Source: Intestinimonas massiliensis (ex Afouda et al. 2020) | Lineage (GTDB): Bacteria > Bacillota > Clostridia > Oscillospirales > Oscillospiraceae | DNA: 64,000 bases | Assembly: GCF_001244995.1 (NCBI RefSeq) | Contig: NZ_LN869529.1 | Location: forward strand, 1,258,957-1,322,956 | Direction of reading: 5' to 3' | Shown: in pieces, positions 59,767 through 64,000 of the stretch | Layout: every line of letters starts with the position of its first letter | How positions within the stretch are numbered: position 1 is the stretch's first letter | The notes under the pieces: model-generated | What the model was told of the DNA's origin: nothing | The model's input: the letters and a program-made list of their open reading frames with translations, nothing else | Database searches by the model: none | Program-made: the position numbers and the translations under genes

Positions 59767-62110
59767 TCTTCAAATCCTCCGGGCGGGTAGTCAGCAGGTT
59801 ATAGATTTCTCCACGGGGGAACCGATCCACAAAGGGGATGGTCACATCGCCATAGAACAGCAGGCCCTCGCCGGAATTGGAGTGGGTGATATAGGAGAGC
59901 TGGTGCTCGGAAATGCCGAGCTGTTTCGCCAAAATCGCCCGGTCACTTTGGGCCTGGGACAGCAGGATCATAAAGTCCGTGTTGTCCAGAATAGCCTCGA
60001 TCTCCCGACTGGCCAAAAGGTCTTTGACGTTCTGCGTCAGGGCTGAAGGGACACAGCCTTTCTTTCTCAGCATCTTCCACACGGCCACAAAGTAGCTGGC
60101 GGTGAGCGCGTCCCGGAGCAGGATATGGAACTCATCAAAATAGCACCAGGTAGAAACGCCGCTGTGAAAATTCACATTGACCGCCGAAGTTACAAAGTCG
60201 TTGGTAACGTGCATGGCGATCTTGCGGAGGTTTTCTCCCAGCCCTTTTAGAACGATGCACACGATATGGGACGTGAGCTTTACGTTGGTCTGGTGGTTGA
60301 ACAGGTTAAGGGAGCCGGTGCAGTAGAGCTCCAGGGCGGTTGCCACACGGCGGGCCTCCGGCTCCGGCTGCTTCAAAAGCTCCTCGTACAAGTCCTGGAG
60401 CAAGGGCGGCTTGCCGTCCCCGATCCCCAGGGCCATATCCCGGTAGATCAGCCGCACACAGCGGTCAATCACCGTCTTTTCGATGGGCTGCAAGCCGTCC
60501 TCGCCGCCCACCACCAGCTCACACAGAGACAACAAAAAATCCGCTTTCATGGAAAGCGGGCTTTCGTCGTCGTCCAGGTCAAGCTGGATGTCCATAGGGT
60601 TGATATGGCTGGGAGATCCGGGGGCGATCTCCACCACCTGGCCGCCCAGCCGCCGCACCAGCGGGGCATATTCGCCCATCGGATCGACAATGATAATGCG
60701 ATCCTTTGGGATAGTGAGAAACACATTGATGATCTCACGCTTTGCGGCAAAGGATTTGCCGGAGCCCGTGGAGCCGAGATAGAGCCCGTTGGCCGATTTC
60801 AGTTTTTTGCGGTCAGCCATGATGACGTTATGGGAAAGGGCGTTCATGCCGTAGTAGAGGGACGGCCCGGCCATGCGGAGCTCCCTGGTCATAAAGGGAA
60901 TGAAAATCGCCGTGGAGCTGGTTGTCATACCCCGCTGGATTTCCACCTCGTTATAGCCCAGGGCCAGCGAGGATACAAACGCCTGCTCCTGCTGCAAATC
61001 CAGCCGCTTCAAGGCACAGTTATATTTCTGTGCGATGCCGCCCACGGTAAACACATCATTTTCCAACCGCTGCCGGGTGGGGGCGATATTGATGACCGTG
61101 AACGTGAGCAGGAACATCCGCTCGTTCCGGGACTGGAGATCGGCCAGGAGCTCCGCCGCGTCCTTACTGAATGTGATCAGGTCAGGGGGCAGAATGTCGG
61201 GATCGTACCCGGCCCGCACCGCCTTGCGCTGTTCCTCCACTTTCATTTTGCCAATGTCGGAGAGCTTTCCCTTGATGGTCTTAATGGCTTTGAGCTGATC
61301 CACCGTCTGAATGTGCATGGTAACGGTCATTTCCGCATCCAGCTCCAGAATTTCCGCCAGGAGCTTGTCAGAGAGCTCGGACGCCAAAATCTGCAAGTAG
61401 GACGCAGCGCCCCAATACTGGCCCACCCGGAATGTCCGGGATTGCCGGAAGTCGAAGCTGTCCGGGGCGATAAAGTCCTTTGTCCCCATACCCGTCCGGG
61501 GAATGTCCTGCCAGGAGAAGCGGAACGGCTCCCGGCTGCCGGGGTGCATCTGACTGTGGAGCAGCGCCAGCCGTTCCTGCCCGTCCATCGGAGCAGAGGG
61601 AACGCCCAGCCGTTTCAGATTGCCTGTCACATCGGCCTCCACCCGTTCCAGGCGGGGCCGGGCCTCCGCGATCCCCTCGGCGGGCAGGCCAAACGTGATA
61701 TACTTTGACCGCTCGATGCCGTTGTTGCTTTTGGCAATCTGATTTTTCAGCATACTTGTGAACTCGGCCCGGATGCTGTCAAAGTCATCCTGTGCCGGGG
61801 GGATATTGACCTTGTACTTGCTCCGGGAACGGGAGCGGCGGTTGATAAAGGAGAGCTGGAACGGCAGGGAGCTGTCAAAGTAATTGAGGAACGAGCTCCA
61901 CCCGCTGAAAATCGCCGTCTGATCCTCGGTAGAAGCCACGGAATAATTGATGTCCTCATATTCCACGGTTTTCGTGTAGAGCCCACCGGGAAGCTGGCAC
62001 ACCCCGTCCGGGTGCATCACTAGATAAGGGATTGTCTGCTGGGCAGACAACGCAGCTTTCCGGTTAGCGGCCTTTCCGGGGCCGCGCTTTGGGCTTTTTA
62101 CTTTTTGCAA
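59747..62110 (-). CDS. VirB4-like conjugation ATPase
   Basis: 787 aa. N-terminal VirB4 domain (TVEYEDINYSVASTEDQTAI), then the P-loop GLYLGSTGSGKSFAAKREII (~residue 455), Walker B in VSTWCYFDEFHILLRDALTA and the RecA-like motif ALTQNVKDLLASREIEAILD. It powers the type IV secretion channel. TTG 62108-62110 is preferred: the in-frame ATG at 62116 touches GGAGG with no spacing, while TTG lies 6 nt after it. It overlaps prgI at its 5' end. Confidence 0.93.
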   Translation of the reverse strand: MQKVKSPKRGPGKAANRKAALSAQQTIPYLVMHPDGVCQLPGGLYTKTVEYEDINYSVASTEDQTAIFSGWSSFLNYFDSSLPFQLSFINRRSRSRSKYKVNIPPAQDDFDSIRAEFTSMLKNQIAKSNNGIERSKYITFGLPAEGIAEARPRLERVEADVTGNLKRLGVPSAPMDGQERLALLHSQMHPGSREPFRFSWQDIPRTGMGTKDFIAPDSFDFRQSRTFRVGQYWGAASYLQILASELSDKLLAEILELDAEMTVTMHIQTVDQLKAIKTIKGKLSDIGKMKVEEQRKAVRAGYDPDILPPDLITFSKDAAELLADLQSRNERMFLLTFTVINIAPTRQRLENDVFTVGGIAQKYNCALKRLDLQQEQAFVSSLALGYNEVEIQRGMTTSSTAIFIPFMTRELRMAGPSLYYGMNALSHNVIMADRKKLKSANGLYLGSTGSGKSFAAKREIINVFLTIPKDRIIIVDPMGEYAPLVRRLGGQVVEIAPGSPSHINPMDIQLDLDDDESPLSMKADFLLSLCELVVGGEDGLQPIEKTVIDRCVRLIYRDMALGIGDGKPPLLQDLYEELLKQPEPEARRVATALELYCTGSLNLFNHQTNVKLTSHIVCIVLKGLGENLRKIAMHVTNDFVTSAVNVNFHSGVSTWCYFDEFHILLRDALTASYFVAVWKMLRKKGCVPSALTQNVKDLLASREIEAILDNTDFMILLSQAQSDRAILAKQLGISEHQLSYITHSNSGEGLLFYGDVTIPFVDRFPRGEIYNLLTTRPEDLKNEAKTE

Positions 62111-62459
62111 TCGCATCCTCCTTTCTCACAGCGCCCCGCTGGGTAAACGGGGCATAGATATTTTCCGTCTGGTAGGGCCTCACCCCAGGCCGCAGGAAAC
62201 GGGCCCGCAGGACGTTCCGCACCACCTTTTCAAAGGGGAGCCCGTCTTTTTCGTACATCGCCAGCAGGAACGCCGGGAGCGCCACCGCCATCATCAGGAA
62301 CATGGCTCCCGTGTTGCCGATGGCACTCCGGGCCAGCAGATAGGACGGGATGCCCACCGCTGCCGCGATCCCGAAACACACAAGCTGGCGTTTCGTCAGG
62401 TTAAAGGCCAGCTTGGTCTTGATTTTGGATAAGTCGTTGGGAACATTCACATAGGGCAT
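62064..62459 (-). CDS. PrgI family inner-membrane conjugation protein
   Basis: 131 aa. VNVPNDLSKIKTKLAFNLTK opens the family; two transmembrane helices follow (RQLVCFGIAAAVGIPSYLLA, AMFLMMAVALPAFLLAMYEK), then FEKVVRNVLRARFLRPGVRP. It is a VirB3-like partner of the VirB4 ATPase, whose gene overlaps its 3' end by ~47 nt. Confidence 0.9.
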   Translation of the reverse strand: MPYVNVPNDLSKIKTKLAFNLTKRQLVCFGIAAAVGIPSYLLARSAIGNTGAMFLMMAVALPAFLLAMYEKDGLPFEKVVRNVLRARFLRPGVRPYQTENIYAPFTQRGAVRKEDAIAKSKKPKARPRKGR

Positions 62460-62462
62460 GGA

Positions 62463-63035
62463 TCAACCTCCTTTCGCGCCCACCTCTGGACACTTTGTCC
62501 AGAAGTCCGGGACGGTGCTTTCCACCTCGTTCCCCCACACATCCCAACCGGGCGGGGACTGCCGGGCGAACAGCTCCACCCTGGGCACGTCGCCCATGAG
62601 GGCCACGATCTTATCACGGGCCTCGTCCGGCTTTCGGCTGTGCTCCTGGATCGGGGCAATAATGAATTGATGGACGTTTGCCGCCTGCCGTTTTGGGTGT
62701 CCCCGTGTTGCCAGCAGGCAAACCTCCGCGTTGCCCCTCGTCCAAAAGCCCAGGCTATAAAACCAGCTCTCGGACTTTCGGTTTTTCTTCAGCCAGACGA
62801 AAGCCACGGATTTATATTGAAAGCCCCACGCACTGATTAGCCGCAGGGCCTCCGGGAGCTGTGGGAACGTGGCCCACAAAAAAAGCACGCTGTCCGGGGC
62901 TGCCAGATCAGCCACCGGGAGCGTGCATAACTCGTCAATCCCCATTGTGGGGTAATGTTTTTCCGCCGCCCCCTGCAAGCCCTTTTGCGTGTAGCGCCAG
63001 GGGGGATCGGCATAGATCACAGAATACTGTCCGAT
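62463..63035 (-). CDS. MT-A70 family adenine methyltransferase
   Basis: 190 aa. Catalytic motif YADPPWRYTQKGLQGAAEKH (DPPW), then LPVADLAAPDSVLFLWATFP, AEVCLLATRGHPKRQAANVH and EHSRKPDEARDKIVALMGDV. It likely methylates adenines in the element or host. The start appears to be ATC at 63033-63035 (GQYSVIYADPPW follows), exactly 7 nt after AAAGGAG and 2 nt after the previous stop. The C-terminus DFWTKCPEVGAKGG comes from palindrome copy 7. Confidence 0.87.
   Translation of the reverse strand: MGQYSVIYADPPWRYTQKGLQGAAEKHYPTMGIDELCTLPVADLAAPDSVLFLWATFPQLPEALRLISAWGFQYKSVAFVWLKKNRKSESWFYSLGFWTRGNAEVCLLATRGHPKRQAANVHQFIIAPIQEHSRKPDEARDKIVALMGDVPRVELFARQSPPGWDVWGNEVESTVPDFWTKCPEVGAKGG
62482..62506. 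repeat. ICE palindrome family, copy 7 (inside the MT-A70 gene)
   Basis: Core TGGACA-CTT-TGTCCA at 62487-62501 within the last 15 codons, read in a different frame from copies 5, 6 and 8 (WTKCPEV instead of SGQSVQ). Confidence 0.75.
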
Positions 63036-63037
63036 AG

Positions 63038-63832
63038 TTACACTCCTTTCTCCCCGGCCTCCAACGCTGCCCGCGCCAGACGGATGCGCTCTGTGGCGGC
63101 TGCGTAATAGGCGGGGACGGTTTCAAAACAGATGAAGCGGCGGCCCGTGTTGAGGGCGGCCACCGCTGTTGTGGCAGAGCCCGCGCAGATGTCCGCCACC
63201 ACCTCGCCGGGCCGGGTGTAGGTTTTGATGAAATACTCGCACAGGGCCACCGGCTTCTGCGTGGGGTGGACGGTGCGCTGGACGGCTGGAAAGGTCAGCA
63301 CATTTCCGGGAAAGCGCAGGCCGTCCTCCGATCCGCTGCCGGAACGGGTGAATTTCCCGTAGTTGGTGCTGTTCCCGTTATTGCCCGCAATTTTCTTATA
63401 GGGCTTGCCCTGTTCAAACTGCGGACTGTAAAGAGGGAGCTTCTGATAGAACACCAGAATATTCTCCGTCTTTTTCAGCGGAGCGCGGCGGGCGTTGAGA
63501 AAGCCTGTGCAGCGGCTTTTGTACCATACCCACTCATAGCGGAGCATGGACAGGTTGGATGCCCCCAGCACCTTGTCATAGGGGCATTGTGCAAAGAACA
63601 GTACAGCGCCGTCCGGCTTGACCGCCCACTTAACCGCCTCCCACAGCTCCGGGAGCGGCAGGGGCACATCCCAAAAGTTCCGGGTGGTGCCGTAGGGCGG
63701 ATCGGTCAAGAGCATATCCACCGAATGACGGGGCAGGGAGCGCAAGCCCTCGATGCCATCCATAAGGAACAGGCCCTCCGGGAGCTCCGGGGACTTCTGG
63801 ATACTTTGTCCAGAGGTGCCCTTATCGGTCAT
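63038..63832 (-). CDS. DNA adenine/cytosine-N4 methyltransferase (D12/N6_N4 class)
   Basis: 264 aa from ATG 63830-63832 after GGAGG. Motif IV is MLLTDPPYGTTRNFWDVPLP; later KPVALCEYFIKTYTRPGEVV and DICAGSATTAVAALNTGRRF form the SAM-binding FxGxG-like motif (circularly permuted beta class). No restriction partner is visible, so it is an orphan methylase typical of such ICEs. Its N-terminus DKGTSGQSIQKSPELPEG is encoded by palindrome copy 8. Confidence 0.9.
   Translation of the reverse strand: MTDKGTSGQSIQKSPELPEGLFLMDGIEGLRSLPRHSVDMLLTDPPYGTTRNFWDVPLPLPELWEAVKWAVKPDGAVLFFAQCPYDKVLGASNLSMLRYEWVWYKSRCTGFLNARRAPLKKTENILVFYQKLPLYSPQFEQGKPYKKIAGNNGNSTNYGKFTRSGSGSEDGLRFPGNVLTFPAVQRTVHPTQKPVALCEYFIKTYTRPGEVVADICAGSATTAVAALNTGRRFICFETVPAYYAAATERIRLARAALEAGEKGV
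63793..63817. repeat. ICE palindrome family, copy 8 (inside the DNA methylase)
   Basis: Core TGGATA-CTT-TGTCCA at 63798-63812 (one mismatch), encoding TSGQSIQK within the first 15 residues. Confidence 0.7.
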
Positions 63833-64000
63833 CCCTGGCCTCCTTGCCCTTTGCCGGGGCGGGCCGGGCGGCGTTTTCACGGGCGGCCTGCGCCCGCTCC
63901 TCGGCTAACTGCTGGGCAATCGTCTTTGCGTCATCCCTGCCGCCCAGCAATTCCTGCTTTTGCAAAACGGCCTCTGTTTCCGCCATAAAACGGTAAACAT
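63822..64000 (-). CDS. C-terminal end of an unidentified ICE protein, cut by the window edge
   Basis: The frame from the right edge reads VYRFMAETEAVLQKQELLGG, RDDAKTIAQQLAEERAQAAR, and ends KGKEARDDR at TAA 63822-63824. It is a charged helical tail. The gene order suggests a conjugation membrane protein (TrbL/VirB6-like) upstream of the methylase, but no diagnostic domain is in the window. It overlaps the methylase start by 11 nt. Confidence 0.6.
   Translation of the reverse strand, partial: VYRFMAETEAVLQKQELLGGRDDAKTIAQQLAEERAQAARENAARPAPAKGKEARDDR

Noticed and set aside
46186-64000. Prophage rather than conjugative element
   Set aside because: No capsid, terminase or tail genes; relaxase, MobC, PrgI, VirB4 and NlpC form a conjugation set.

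Overview
The window is high-GC Firmicutes DNA, most like an Oscillospiraceae (clostridial cluster IV) gut anaerobe of the Flavonifractor/Lawsonibacter kind. Pointers are strict-anaerobe oxygen defence (rubrerythrin, superoxide reductase, PerR), a BMP-type nucleoside ABC importer, an S-box before metK, clean AGGAGG ribosome sites, and a conjugative element of the type common in this family. Taxonomy is inferred from gene content only.

Positions 1-45,600 are chromosome. In order: the 5' end of recJ; a decayed patch; a DtxR-like regulator; ridA facing a YheO-type regulator across a shared palindrome; a HAD phosphatase, O-antigen ligase and family-2 glycosyltransferase; metK with a SAM-I riboswitch and attenuator; a rhomboid-like protein, cdd and DUF378; a GntR/ABC operon facing a csoR-copA copper operon; an 8-oxoguanine deaminase-like amidohydrolase; a MATE pump and TetR; a radical SAM enzyme divergent from what looks like its cysteine-less paralogue; degV and a Crp/Fnr regulator; the nucleoside importer, its binding lipoprotein and deoC; a DUF362 ferredoxin and a metallo-beta-lactamase-fold hydrolase; a hairpin-rich MITE-like element; the oxidative-stress cluster; two WG-repeat lipoproteins (one frameshifted) beside an ECF sigma/anti-sigma pair; a YgiQ-type radical SAM; an XRE/DUF6809 pair; a phosphatase-acetyltransferase fusion; and pyrC-pyrF-pyrK-pyrD.

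Positions 45,621-46,112 hold two identical tRNA-Ala(GGC) genes. Between them are three 48-50-nt units that keep the first 22 nt of the tRNA and then diverge, yet can still fold into an acceptor-like stem, a D-arm and one further hairpin. The second tRNA is bracketed by a perfect 17-bp inverted repeat.

From about 46,186 to the right edge lies one end of an integrative conjugative element (ICE), mostly on the minus strand: a large serine recombinase, a TnpW-like protein, a relaxase, MobC, DUF4366/DUF4315, an NlpC/P60 hydrolase, a VirB4 ATPase, PrgI and two DNA methyltransferases. AT-rich cargo (XRE, KTR protein, ECF sigma with DUF4179 anti-sigma, AlbA/Schlafen protein) interrupts this GC-rich backbone. 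Eight copies of a palindrome with core TGGACA-NNN-TGTCCA are scattered at ICE gene ends and none was seen in the chromosomal part. Two or three ICE genes appear to start at near-cognate codons placed exactly 7 nt after a perfect Shine-Dalgarno.

The strongest candidates for something undescribed are the tRNA-like units, the ICE palindrome family, the MITE-like element at 30,670-30,938 and the radical SAM/pseudo-radical SAM pair.
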